From Oscillospiraceae bacterium (GTDB lineage: Bacteria > Bacillota > Clostridia > Oscillospirales > Oscillospiraceae), in NCBI GenBank assembly GCA_030625685.1, contig DAOUQJ010000011.1:1-64000 (forward strand): a stretch of 64,000 bases of DNA, read 5' to 3'. Each line of letters begins with the position of its first letter. Within the stretch, counting starts at the first letter, position 1. A program made the position numbers and the translations under genes. This document shows positions 1 to 8,597 of this stretch, piece by piece. Under the pieces are notes generated by a model. The model had not been told where the DNA came from, did no database searches, and saw nothing but the letters and a program-made list of their open reading frames with translations.

Positions 1-574
1 GTTATGGCAGCATCTTGTCCATTTATCGTATAGTTCTTGCCATCTACAAAACCTGTTAGTGTTTCATCTTCATAGTCAATCTCTATAGTTGGTGTAGTTT
101 CTGGTGTTGCTGAAGTCGTGCCAACCGTTACTTCTTTGCTGTCAGATTTGAACGCAACTAAACTAGCTTTTTCACATACATAATATATGCCATCTGAAAG
201 GCCTGTAATCTCTGTGCCAGTGATTGCATTCCAAGTGTTTTGATCCGCGCTGTATTGCATCGTATCATCTACACCTGTGATTTTACCATCATTTGCATCA
301 GGATATGTTTCATCCACTGCTATTGGTGTTATTGGGGCATTCGCTCTTGTTGGAACAGTTAATGTTTGTGCTGCGCTATCTAGCTTTGTTGTGCCATTGC
401 CTTTTGTCACAATGCTTACATCCGTTCCAAGCCACGTAGCATCCACCGCAATTGTTCCATCCGTTATGGTAGCATCTTGTCCATTAATCCTATAGCTCTT
501 GCCATCTACAAAACCCGTTAGTGTTTCATCTGCATAGTCAATCTCTATAGTTGGCGTAGTTTCTGGTGTTGCAA
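1..574 (-). repeat. In-frame tandem repeat, period 462 bp (154 aa)
   Basis: Positions 1-112 closely match positions 463-574 (offset 462 = 154 codons), with scattered, mostly silent changes. The shared part covers the GFVDGK and TPETTPTIEIDY segment. More units are expected beyond the left edge. Confidence 0.85.
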
Positions 575-1430
575 CTATCTGATTGCTAATTGTAATTGCT
601 TCCACTCCAAGAACGCCAGAACCATCATTGGATGTTGCTTTGACGGTTACCGTTCCGTTTTCCACTGCTTTCAATAGACCGTTTTCAGTAATTGTTGCAG
701 AACCTGTTACGTTTACTACTGACCATGTTACGGTTTTGTCGGTTGCATTAGCTGGTAATACACTTGCGGACATTTGTAGCGTGCCATCGTCTGTATCTAT
801 GGTTGTCGCATCACCTTCTCCAGTGACAGTGATGAATGACACTTGTGTATTTGGTTCTTCATATTCAGTATTGCCACTTAAATTATCTATGTCAAACCAA
901 TAAAAATCGTCACCTGTAATGGTTAATGTATCAATTACTTGGTCGTTAAAATCTATTGGTATATTCACACTTCCAATTTTCTTTGTGAAAACACTTTCTC
1001 CATTTAACGTCCCAGTAAGAGTTTTCTCAGCTCCACCCGTATTATTTACCCATAGTGAACTTAATGTCCACGGATTTCCATCTGACCTTGCAATAATAAA
1101 TTTTTCGGTGGTACTATGATTTTCTACCTCTCCCTCCCCGCCTGACTGGAACTCGATAGAATGTGAACCACCTTCACCTGTACCATCAAACCATAAAACT
1201 GCACCTCCATCTCCTTCAGAAGTTGTGGTAATACGGAATGTCACACCTCCAGCAGTAAAGTCTATAAACGCAGGTTTACTTGTACCTGAATCACAAACAA
1301 CGTCGGTATCATCGTAATCATCTGACCAGTCAAAATCCTCTGTAAATGCTACCCCCTCTGCATTTGACATAATTGTACAAGACAATACTATCAAGACAAC
1401 CATAAAGATAAATAACTTTGCTTTTTTCAT
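1..1430 (-). CDS. Large secreted repeat protein with Big_2-like domain, 3' end beyond window
   Basis: An open frame of 476 codons runs from ATG at 1430 off the left edge. The start has a good ribosome site (GAAAGGAAAG) about 8 nt upstream. The N-terminus (MKKAKLFIFMVVLIVLS) is a signal peptide, with likely cleavage near SNA-EG. Residues about 25-190 form an acidic, Gly/Thr-rich beta-type domain. Residues about 197-280 read as a Big_2-type Ig fold (LQMSASVLPANATDKTVTWS, then ITENGLLKA and GTVTVKAT). After that a 154-residue unit starts to repeat: TPETTPTIEIDY, GFVDGK.Y.INGQDA, then a YSAD..TWN..TGTEITGL.DGIYYV block of the kind seen in Firmicute surface proteins. Likely a cell-surface or secreted adhesin-like protein. 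No anchor is visible because the C-terminus lies outside the window. It has its own promoter. Confidence 0.85.
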   Translation of the reverse strand, partial: MKKAKLFIFMVVLIVLSCTIMSNAEGVAFTEDFDWSDDYDDTDVVCDSGTSKPAFIDFTAGGVTFRITTTSEGDGGAVLWFDGTGEGGSHSIEFQSGGEGEVENHSTTEKFIIARSDGNPWTLSSLWVNNTGGAEKTLTGTLNGESVFTKKIGSVNIPIDFNDQVIDTLTITGDDFYWFDIDNLSGNTEYEEPNTQVSFITVTGEGDATTIDTDDGTLQMSASVLPANATDKTVTWSVVNVTGSATITENGLLKAVENGTVTVKATSNDGSGVLGVEAITISNQIVATPETTPTIEIDYADETLTGFVDGKSYRINGQDATITDGTIAVDATWLGTDVSIVTKGNGTTKLDSAAQTLTVPTRANAPITPIAVDETYPDANDGKITGVDDTMQYSADQNTWNAITGTEITGLSDGIYYVCEKASLVAFKSDSKEVTVGTTSATPETTPTIEIDYEDETLTGFVDGKNYTINGQDAAI

Positions 1431-1608
1431 TCACTTTCTTTCCTTTCAGATTCACATTAAATTAATTCTCTCTACTAGAAAAGTACAACATGCTAGAATA
1501 TTAATTAGCTACGGTTCATTCTTTTGAACAATAATAAATTAGTCTAGTTTCCACAGTATTGGCTTACAGCAGAATAATTTTGATACTCAAAATAAACTAT
1601 TAAGGGTA

Positions 1609-1638
1609 ATTATAGTATTATAAGTATAATATTGTCAA
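1609..1638 (-). promoter_or_regulatory. Sigma70-type promoter of the surface protein gene
   Basis: On the minus strand, TTGACA (1633-1638) is followed by an 18-nt spacer and TATAAT (1609-1614). The predicted start near 1602 leaves a leader of about 170 nt before the ATG at 1430. I found no recognisable riboswitch in that leader. Confidence 0.6.
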
Positions 1639-1770
1639 TGATTCGACAGTATCTACCCAAAATCATAGGAAAATTGTAGTTATTTTATATCCTCTTGACA
1701 GTAAAACATATATTCGGCTTAGCATGTTCCTCAATGTGTTTTAACATTTCTTGAATAGTGATATAAATAA

Positions 1771-1804
1771 AAAGTAAACCCTTGTATTTACAAGGGTTTA
1801 CTTT
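1771..1804 (-). terminator. Intrinsic terminator after the diguanylate cyclase gene
   Basis: Perfect 16-bp stem (AAAGTAAACCCTTGTA and its complement) with a 2-nt loop. On the minus strand it is followed by TTTTTATTTATA. It lies 34 bp past the stop codon of the GGDEF gene. Confidence 0.85.
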
Positions 1805-1837
1805 GGTTAGTGACGAAAGCAGAACTAATCTTGTTAT

Positions 1838-3931
1838 CTAAGTTCTATGACTTTCCAAATAGGTTCCTTTGTTTGATGTTTTGGCTTCATAAAGCTTTTC
1901 ATCAGCATAATGAAGTAGTTTATCATAACTTAGAGATTTATCTTTAATCCAAATAAGTCCTCCAGATACACGGACATGCTTAGTAGCATTTTTAGGAAAC
2001 TCCACAGGAGTTTCTTTCAATGACATATATAAGCGATCGACCGTATTTCTTATTTCATCTTGACTTTTGAAATTATAAAGCAAACAAACAAATTCATCTC
2101 CAGAACGCCTTCCTACTATGCAGTGATTTTCATCATTAATTGCTTTTAAAGCATTGACGAAGTTTATTATATAATAATCTCCCCACTTATGTCCAAAGAC
2201 GTCATTTACATCTTTTAAGTGATCTAGGTCAAACATGATAAGAGCTGAACATGAATCGATTTCATTTTCATACCATTTTTCAAATTCCCATTGAAACCCT
2301 TTTCGATTAAGAATATTAGTCAATGGATCATGGTCACGGTCGTACTCAATCTGTTTCTTTTCAAGAATTTCCTTCGAAACATCAACAACTACTCCAATAT
2401 AGTAATCCTTAGTCTCAGATTGTTTTATTTCTACCCATGTGTTTTCAGCATTCTTAATTTTAAATATATTTTCACCTTTATCTGGGTTTGAAAATAGCAC
2501 GTTTAATTCCTCAACGAACTGACTATAAGAATACTCTTTCTTATTATTCTTGCCGATTATTTCCCAAAAATTATCTGTTACATAATACGCATTGTTACTC
2601 TTATTGATTTCATAAGCAGCAATTGGCACTTGAAACATATTTACGATTTTAGAAAGCCTCGCTGCTGAAGATATTATCATTTTATGAGCATTTTCAATGG
2701 AAGACGACAATTCATCAAGTTCTTGGTATCCCGTAGAATGAAGGGATAATTGATGTCCAGCTTCATTTGCTTTTACTTCCTTAGCAAGGTTGACTATTGG
2801 TTTTGTTATTTGAAAACTGATTAATACTCCACCTACAGACCCTAAAATGATTGCAAGTGCAATAGAAAACAACAAGATTTGCTTTATATCACTACTATTA
2901 CTGAACAAATAGTCCTCTCGCATAGTTCCTATTAAGAACCATTCTTCATTTTCAAAAGGTGTATTAGTTTTGTACAGTCCTAATTTTTCTACAACTACAT
3001 AAATATTTTCTGATCCACGGTGATTAGTCAATTGATAGATATTCATATCTTCATTTATCAAACTAAGTTCCAGTGGAAGATTCTCATCAATCATTCTTAT
3101 CTGTAGTGCTCCATTCATTATGATTGGATATAACTCTTCATCTTCATTTGAGCGATACGCAATTAAATAACCTAGAGAGTCTTGAGGTTGCAACTCATTT
3201 TTCGGAAGATGTTCAACCAAATAGTTGAGTGTGACTTCTATACCAAATACACCTTGAATATTACCTTCATTATCTAAGAACGGCATAGAGTAAGTAATAA
3301 TATCTACATCCCCTTCTTCCAATTGAAAAGGTTTACTCCAGTAGCCTAAAAGGTTTGTTTTATTAGTAACTTCTGTACTATCTGATGGTTTTTCAATGAA
3401 ATCTCTGTTTGCATCATTAATCTGTAAAAAAGGTTTCCATATTTGGTCTAGTGGAAGTTTCAATTGTTTGGCAACATTTGAAGAACCAGCAAGCATGTAA
3501 ATGTCATCGTCAGAATAACTGTTCATTACCGGATCATAATCTCTAAGGTAAACTGCTGGCAAATGATCTTCAATATTGTTTCCCGAGAATAACACAACAT
3601 AAGCTCCAGTCACCTGAGTATTTCTTATAATTTTAATCAGTTCCTCAGTTATCTCGACATCCAGAGATTGGTCATTATCCAACATTTTTTTAATGTTAGA
3701 GAAATATGGATTGAAATTAATCCATTTGTTTTTCATTTCACGCTGCAAATAGTCCTGCCGAGAGTTTACTTTATCAGAAAATAACTGATATGCATTCAAA
3801 TTTGCCTGATTAATAACACCGCCACCAATTAAAGCTCCACTAAAAATAACGGTCTGAATTATGATGATTGCTAATATATACCTAGTTAGTTTTTTTACTA
3901 TAGAAGATTTAGCTTTATTGTTGTTAGGCAT
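1838..3931 (-). CDS. Membrane diguanylate cyclase (Cache-HAMP-PAS-GGDEF)
   Basis: 697 aa. One membrane helix at about 13-38, a large extracytoplasmic region to about 345 (size and pattern of a Cache sensor), a second helix at about 350-375, a HAMP linker starting QITKPI, a PAS-like stretch at about 430-520, and a C-terminal GGDEF domain. The signature reads SGDEF (about 610-614), a variant found in active enzymes; no RxxD inhibitory site is seen at the usual place. Predicted role: make c-di-GMP in response to an outside signal. Its ATG follows directly on the TAA of the upstream solute-binding lipoprotein gene (TAAATG), so the two are co-transcribed and probably translationally coupled. The pairing suggests the binding protein presents a ligand to the Cache domain. 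Enzyme class is secure; ligand is unknown. Confidence 0.88.
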   Translation of the reverse strand: MPNNNKAKSSIVKKLTRYILAIIIIQTVIFSGALIGGGVINQANLNAYQLFSDKVNSRQDYLQREMKNKWINFNPYFSNIKKMLDNDQSLDVEITEELIKIIRNTQVTGAYVVLFSGNNIEDHLPAVYLRDYDPVMNSYSDDDIYMLAGSSNVAKQLKLPLDQIWKPFLQINDANRDFIEKPSDSTEVTNKTNLLGYWSKPFQLEEGDVDIITYSMPFLDNEGNIQGVFGIEVTLNYLVEHLPKNELQPQDSLGYLIAYRSNEDEELYPIIMNGALQIRMIDENLPLELSLINEDMNIYQLTNHRGSENIYVVVEKLGLYKTNTPFENEEWFLIGTMREDYLFSNSSDIKQILLFSIALAIILGSVGGVLISFQITKPIVNLAKEVKANEAGHQLSLHSTGYQELDELSSSIENAHKMIISSAARLSKIVNMFQVPIAAYEINKSNNAYYVTDNFWEIIGKNNKKEYSYSQFVEELNVLFSNPDKGENIFKIKNAENTWVEIKQSETKDYYIGVVVDVSKEILEKKQIEYDRDHDPLTNILNRKGFQWEFEKWYENEIDSCSALIMFDLDHLKDVNDVFGHKWGDYYIINFVNALKAINDENHCIVGRRSGDEFVCLLYNFKSQDEIRNTVDRLYMSLKETPVEFPKNATKHVRVSGGLIWIKDKSLSYDKLLHYADEKLYEAKTSNKGTYLESHRT

Positions 3932-5368
3932 TTAATTATTTCCCATATTCGTCAATATTTTTTCAGCTTCTAATCTTAAGTCGCTTACCCAAGAGTTATA
4001 TTCCTCATCAGAAAGCATACTTTCAATTACATCTTCTCGTTTTTCTCCGTCTGCAACTCTTTTATTAACTATAGCTAAGTCATTTTGTATTTTATCAAAT
4101 AAATGATTTTCTAGTAAACCACGCATTTTATAACTACCTTCAAAAGGTTTATTATTATATAGAGTATATTCGTTAAACATAATGTTTGAGGCTTTTATAG
4201 ATTCAATTATAGCACCTTGCGGAACATCACGCCGACTTGAAATTTCTGTTATTTTTTCTTGATTCATTACATCGTTTTTAGAAGGAAAGTATCCTGTAGA
4301 TACTGCAAAATTCAAGTTATTTTCTGCTTGTGTAAACCATTTTAGGAATATAGCTGCAGCATATTCGTGAGCCACATCACTTTTGACAATTGACATACCA
4401 GCACCTTGTTGAATTGAGACCTTGTCTCCCGATTCAAAATACGGATAAGGCAATACCAAAGGTTCAATTTCCATACTTTTATCATTGTTTACCGCAACAG
4501 TCCTAGGAAAATATGGAGCACCCGCTGTGGAGCCTGTATAACAAATAATTTCCCCAGTTTTGGCATCATCAGAACTGAATCTTCCTGATTTTTTGAAGTA
4601 TCCCATTAGGTAAGGTCTATAATAATAGTTCCATATTTTTTTGCCTAGGTCATCTGAAAAATGAAATTTTGCTGTTCCATCTTGAGAGTACGTATACAGT
4701 GATTTATCTAATTGCTGTGACGAAACCAAAAAATAGTTTGCATTGGCATCAAGTCCTAAAAATCCTTTGCCAGTTTCCTTATAATAAATTTCGGCAACAT
4801 TATAAATCCCTTCCCATGTACTTAGATCTTCTTCTGAAAAATTGTGTTTCTCAGAAAAATCTGTCCAAAAATTTTTGTTAACATAAAGATTTTCTGAAGA
4901 TTTTGCAATTGGCATAATATAGTACAGATCATCTGTTATAAACTGACCTTCTTCAAGAAATTCATTTCTGTATGTAGATAGTTCCTCTTCAGTAAAATAT
5001 GTTCCCAAATCGACTAAAGGTGTAATTTGATGAACTCTAAAGGCGTTATCTGGATAAGCAGCAAATATATTTGGCATTGCCATAGATCCGATTGATTTAT
5101 TAGCTGCATCAAAAACAGCTTCTGCCAACTGATTTACATCCCCCTGACTTTGAGCGTCAACAACGATTCCCTTTTCCATACCAACAGTATCATTAAATGT
5201 ATTGACTAAATCGTCGAATTTTTCTTTAGTTGTTGAATTATAATAATGGCACACTGAAACTGTAATCGGTTTATCTGGATCTAGTAAACTTTCCTCTGAA
5301 TTGTCAGAACAACCAACAAAACTGCTAAGGATTACAAATACTAAAATGAGAGATAATAGTTTTTTCAT
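3932..5368 (-). CDS. Extracellular solute-binding lipoprotein (ABC family 1 type)
   Basis: 478 aa from the ATG at 5368, chosen because GCAAGGAGCG lies 7-8 nt before it; an upstream in-frame ATG at 5395 has no ribosome site. Lipoprotein signal peptide MKKLLSLILVFVILSSFVGC, with lipobox FVGC. The mature part has the layout of family 1 (sugar-type) binding proteins: an N-terminal ITVSVCHYY strand, WTDFSEKH and WEGIYNVAEIYYKETG segments, and a late GAGMSIVKSD / AAAIFLKWFT block. No permease or ATPase genes lie next to it; the only partner is the membrane GGDEF gene directly downstream. It is therefore more likely a periplasm-side sensor subunit than a transport subunit. Ligand unknown. Confidence 0.82.
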   Translation of the reverse strand: MKKLLSLILVFVILSSFVGCSDNSEESLLDPDKPITVSVCHYYNSTTKEKFDDLVNTFNDTVGMEKGIVVDAQSQGDVNQLAEAVFDAANKSIGSMAMPNIFAAYPDNAFRVHQITPLVDLGTYFTEEELSTYRNEFLEEGQFITDDLYYIMPIAKSSENLYVNKNFWTDFSEKHNFSEEDLSTWEGIYNVAEIYYKETGKGFLGLDANANYFLVSSQQLDKSLYTYSQDGTAKFHFSDDLGKKIWNYYYRPYLMGYFKKSGRFSSDDAKTGEIICYTGSTAGAPYFPRTVAVNNDKSMEIEPLVLPYPYFESGDKVSIQQGAGMSIVKSDVAHEYAAAIFLKWFTQAENNLNFAVSTGYFPSKNDVMNQEKITEISSRRDVPQGAIIESIKASNIMFNEYTLYNNKPFEGSYKMRGLLENHLFDKIQNDLAIVNKRVADGEKREDVIESMLSDEEYNSWVSDLRLEAEKILTNMGNN

Positions 5369-5562
5369 AAAAACGCTCCTTGCAAAATATTTCATTTGTA
5401 TTTAGACTATTTTAATGTTTAAATACAAAAAATCATTAGAAGTAAATTCTGTAAATTTCTGTCGACTATTATGTGATTTTAACATTTATCATGTTTGGTT
5501 GCAAGAACTTAACTGCTCATCTTTTTACTAGTTACGCATACGAAGTTAACTGGTTGAAGAAT

Positions 5563-5601
5563 AGCACAATTATAATATCAAGAGTATATTATAATTGTGC
5601 T
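5563..5601. terminator. 16-bp perfect hairpin, possible terminator
   Basis: AGCACAATTATAATAT (5563-5578) pairs perfectly with 5586-5601 across a 7-nt loop. The plus strand continues GCTTTTCC. No gene ends directly before it on either strand, so its role is unclear. Confidence 0.45.
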
Positions 5602-5618
5602 GCTTTTCCGCCAAACTT

Positions 5619-5661
5619 AACCCCTTGGTATTCCTAGGAAGACTAGAAATACCAAGGGGTT
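5619..5661. terminator. 14-bp perfect hairpin, possible terminator
   Basis: AACCCCTTGGTATT (5619-5632) pairs with 5648-5661 across a 15-nt loop that can itself fold (CTAG/CTAG). The T-run is poor on both strands. Together with the hairpin at 5563 it is the main content of the gene-free stretch 5369-5837. Confidence 0.4.
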
Positions 5662-5837
5662 CTTCATGCTTTTATTCGTTCATATATAGTTCTTTCATCC
5701 GCTGATATGCGTGTTATTTGTGGTACTCTTGTTAAACTTGATTATGTAATGTTTCTTAAAAATCAAACTCTTACTTGATTCTTGTTTTTGAATTATTTAG
5801 ATTTCATCAAATTATCAACTCAATCTATAGCATATAC

Positions 5838-6607
5838 TCATTGATTGTAGTTGTATATTCCAAGCCTATTATTTGTAAGATACATTAAGCTTGTCATCAT
5901 TATTTTTGCACCTGGCAATAAGTGCTTCATTTCATCTGTAAAATTGATTAGTCCTGTTTGTTGCATTCTTGGACATAGTTTTTCTACCTCACTACCATCT
6001 TTTACTCCCTAATAGAATTGAGCATTTGTTTTTTCAATGTATCATGCATATTGCTTCTTTTGACAAGTAGTTTATATATCAAATCAAACTGCCCCTCTAA
6101 GCGATCAAAACCATTAGTCAGTATTTCAAGAAATTTTTTGACTTCCTTTTCCTTTAAGTACATAAGCATACCTTCTGAAATAATCAATACTTTTTTACCG
6201 TTTGTTTTAACATCAACAGTCCATGTAGGATCTAAAGCTGATTTAGCAATATCTTTCACTCTGTCATTCTCTTCAAAAAATAGCTTTCTCTGTTCAATCA
6301 CTTCGGGAAAATCTAAATTGTACCACTGAATTTTACCATTATCAACTCTTGAAAACCTCGTATCAAGACCACATCCCACCGAAACAATAACACAATCGGG
6401 ATTCTTAATGATGAATTTTCTTGCTTGATCATCCATCGTTTTGGCTCTTGCTAAAACGCCGTAATATGACATCCAACCTTTATCAAATTTCGAAAAGTCA
6501 TGATCTATTTTCTGCACCATTTCTGCAGCCATAATATCATTAACTACTGGATTTTTGCTCATTGCATCTTTTGCTCTTATATATAACGTAATAAGCATAG
6601 TTTCCAT
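5838..6607 (-). pseudogene. Broken LCM-family SAM-dependent methyltransferase
   Basis: The readable frame (201 aa, ATG 6607 to stop 6002) matches the leucine carboxyl methyltransferase-like family (COG3315): ETMLITLYIRAKDA start, SAM loop VSVGCGLDTRF, YNLDFPEVIEQRK, ISEGMLMYL. Members are usually about 260-270 aa. It stops early at HDTLKKQMLNSIRE. One base inserted in the A-run (AAAAAA to AAAAAAA) moves the frame to TNAQFY, then TAG where the family has Trp, then GVKDGSEVEKL and on to LGIYNYNQ with a stop at 5838. So the gene has a 1-bp deletion plus a Trp-to-stop change. Upstream of the ATG the frame also reads IKLRGV, typical family sequence, without an obvious start codon, so the 5' end may be damaged too. 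Confidence 0.85.
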
Positions 6608-6860
6608 GACACCCCTAAGCTTTATCGATATATCAATTTCTCCTCATTTAATATAATTTTTAGTAAAATAACCTATCAATAGTTAGTCTGAAGTAACTCA
6701 AATGACATGATATACTCTAAAAATACAATTTTCTTCCCTGTTTTTCTGTTCAAAATTGATGTTAAACACTACTTTTTGAGATGAGAAAAGATAATTATTT
6801 CACTTTTCTCTCTAAGATTACAAATCACTTCAAGAACTTTACTACTGATTGTGCCAAAAA

Positions 6861-8597
6861 TTATGAAGCATCTTGAAACTGAGTTCTAAGCATAGAAGCA
6901 AAAATACCATTTTCCTCTTTTAACTGACTTGGTGAACCCATTTCTTCAATACTACCCTCTTTAATAACCACTACTTTATCTGCGCCAGACACAGTACGCA
7001 TACGATGGGCAATGATAAGAACTGTCTTATTTTTAATCAGTTCACTCAAAGCACCTTGAATCTTACTTTCATTTTCTGCATCAAGAGAAGCTGTCGCTTC
7101 ATCTAACAAAATAATCGGCGCATCTTTAAGCATAGCCCTTGCAATGGATATTCTCTGACGTTCACCACCAGATAACCGTTCACCGTTCTCACCAATAAGA
7201 GAATGATACCCATCAGGTAATTTATTAATAAATTCATCACATCTTGCTTGTTTGGCCGCATTTCTAACCTCTTCATCGGTTGCATCTTTTTTGCCGATCC
7301 GAATGTTTTCCATAATGCTTGTATTAAAAAGAGTTACATCTTGGAAAACAATAGAATAATACTGTAACAAGGTTTCAGGTTCAATGGTTTTAATATCTAC
7401 TCCACCAAGCGTAATCCTTCCTTTATTAGTATCCCAAAATCTTGCTGCTAACTTGGCAACAGTTGATTTTCCTCCACCTGATGGGCCTACTAAAGCAGTA
7501 ACCTCTCCTTGTTTTGCTACAAAGCTTACATCAGTTAAAATGTTGACCCCATCAATATATGAGAAGTCTACATTTTTAAATTCAATATTATAATGTCTTG
7601 GTGCAAATTCAGTTTTACCTTCTTGATGAGGCATATTATCCATTTCTTTCATTCGATTAATCCGTACACCCAAGAATAACAGTAAAGCCAAATTATCGAC
7701 AATTTCCATTATCGGATTATAAACCCTTGCCGTAATAACAAGGAAAACCAAATAAGTGAAAATACTAACCTGCCCCTGACTAAAAAGATACGCCCCAAAA
7801 ATCATAACACTCGGAAGACCAAGTTTCAAAATGGCATAGGAAACATTAAGAAATGCACCTAAGAGCATCTCTGATTTGATTAAATAGGATTCATATCCAT
7901 CAAGCTTTCCATTTAGAACGTTACTATAATCTTCTTCCCGGTTATAAGACTTAATTTCATGAACTGATTCTAATGTTTCCTGAATATTATCAGATATATC
8001 ACGCTTGATTCCATATACCTCTTCGTGCGTTTTTTTCTGGAGTTTTCTAGACAAGAAGAACACTAAAAATGCCACAGGTACTACCCAAAATACTGCAAGG
8101 GACATACTCCAATTATAGATAAACATCATAATCGCCATAACCACTAAAGATATACCAGCAGCAAAAATCTGAGGTACTGCATGAGAGAACAATTGCTCTA
8201 TATGAGTTGCATCTTCCATAATAGTTGCACTTAAATCTGCAATATCTTTTTTTTCAAAAAATGCCAAAGGTAGCTTTCTTAATGTTTCCGCTAAACTAAT
8301 TCGCCTTTTGGCACTTTCTTCATAAATTCTTGTATAGGTTGAATCATATTGAAAATAGGCAATAACAAACATAACTAACAAAGAAACAACCGCCATAATG
8401 GAATAGTAAGTAATTGTTCCTATTGGACCAGCTGAGTGACCTAACAAATTACTTAAACTTTTGTCCAAAAACTGAAAACCAAATATAACAGGCAAGAAGA
8501 AACTCACATTCATAATCGTAGACAATAAAATTGCTTTACTTAAGTTTTTAGCACCTTCCTCTGACAAGGCAAAGGCATTCTGAAAATATTTACGCAT
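6861..8597 (-). CDS. ABC half-transporter (permease-ATPase fusion), second subunit
   Basis: 578 aa. Six membrane helices lie in the first about 310 residues, followed by an ATPase domain with Walker A GPSGGGKST, signature LSGGERQR, Walker B IILLDEAT and H-loop AHRM. The ATG at 8597 lies inside the end of the preceding transporter gene (8-nt overlap), so the two make a heterodimeric exporter-type ABC transporter. The pair resembles the YbtP/YbtQ and IrtA/IrtB type associated with iron chelates, which fits its place downstream of feoA-feoB-feoC, but substrate and direction cannot be read from the sequence. No terminator is evident in the 250 bp after its stop. Confidence 0.9.
   Translation of the reverse strand: MRKYFQNAFALSEEGAKNLSKAILLSTIMNVSFFLPVIFGFQFLDKSLSNLLGHSAGPIGTITYYSIMAVVSLLVMFVIAYFQYDSTYTRIYEESAKRRISLAETLRKLPLAFFEKKDIADLSATIMEDATHIEQLFSHAVPQIFAAGISLVVMAIMMFIYNWSMSLAVFWVVPVAFLVFFLSRKLQKKTHEEVYGIKRDISDNIQETLESVHEIKSYNREEDYSNVLNGKLDGYESYLIKSEMLLGAFLNVSYAILKLGLPSVMIFGAYLFSQGQVSIFTYLVFLVITARVYNPIMEIVDNLALLLFLGVRINRMKEMDNMPHQEGKTEFAPRHYNIEFKNVDFSYIDGVNILTDVSFVAKQGEVTALVGPSGGGKSTVAKLAARFWDTNKGRITLGGVDIKTIEPETLLQYYSIVFQDVTLFNTSIMENIRIGKKDATDEEVRNAAKQARCDEFINKLPDGYHSLIGENGERLSGGERQRISIARAMLKDAPIILLDEATASLDAENESKIQGALSELIKNKTVLIIAHRMRTVSGADKVVVIKEGSIEEMGSPSQLKEENGIFASMLRTQFQDAS

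Noticed and set aside
277-1119. Three plus-strand frames
   Set aside because: Shadows of the minus-strand secreted repeat protein, which reads through the whole interval with signal peptide and repeats.
1431-1602. c-di-GMP riboswitch in the leader of the surface protein
   Set aside because: Attractive because of the GGDEF gene next door, but the conserved GEMM core sequences are not present as far as I can tell by eye.
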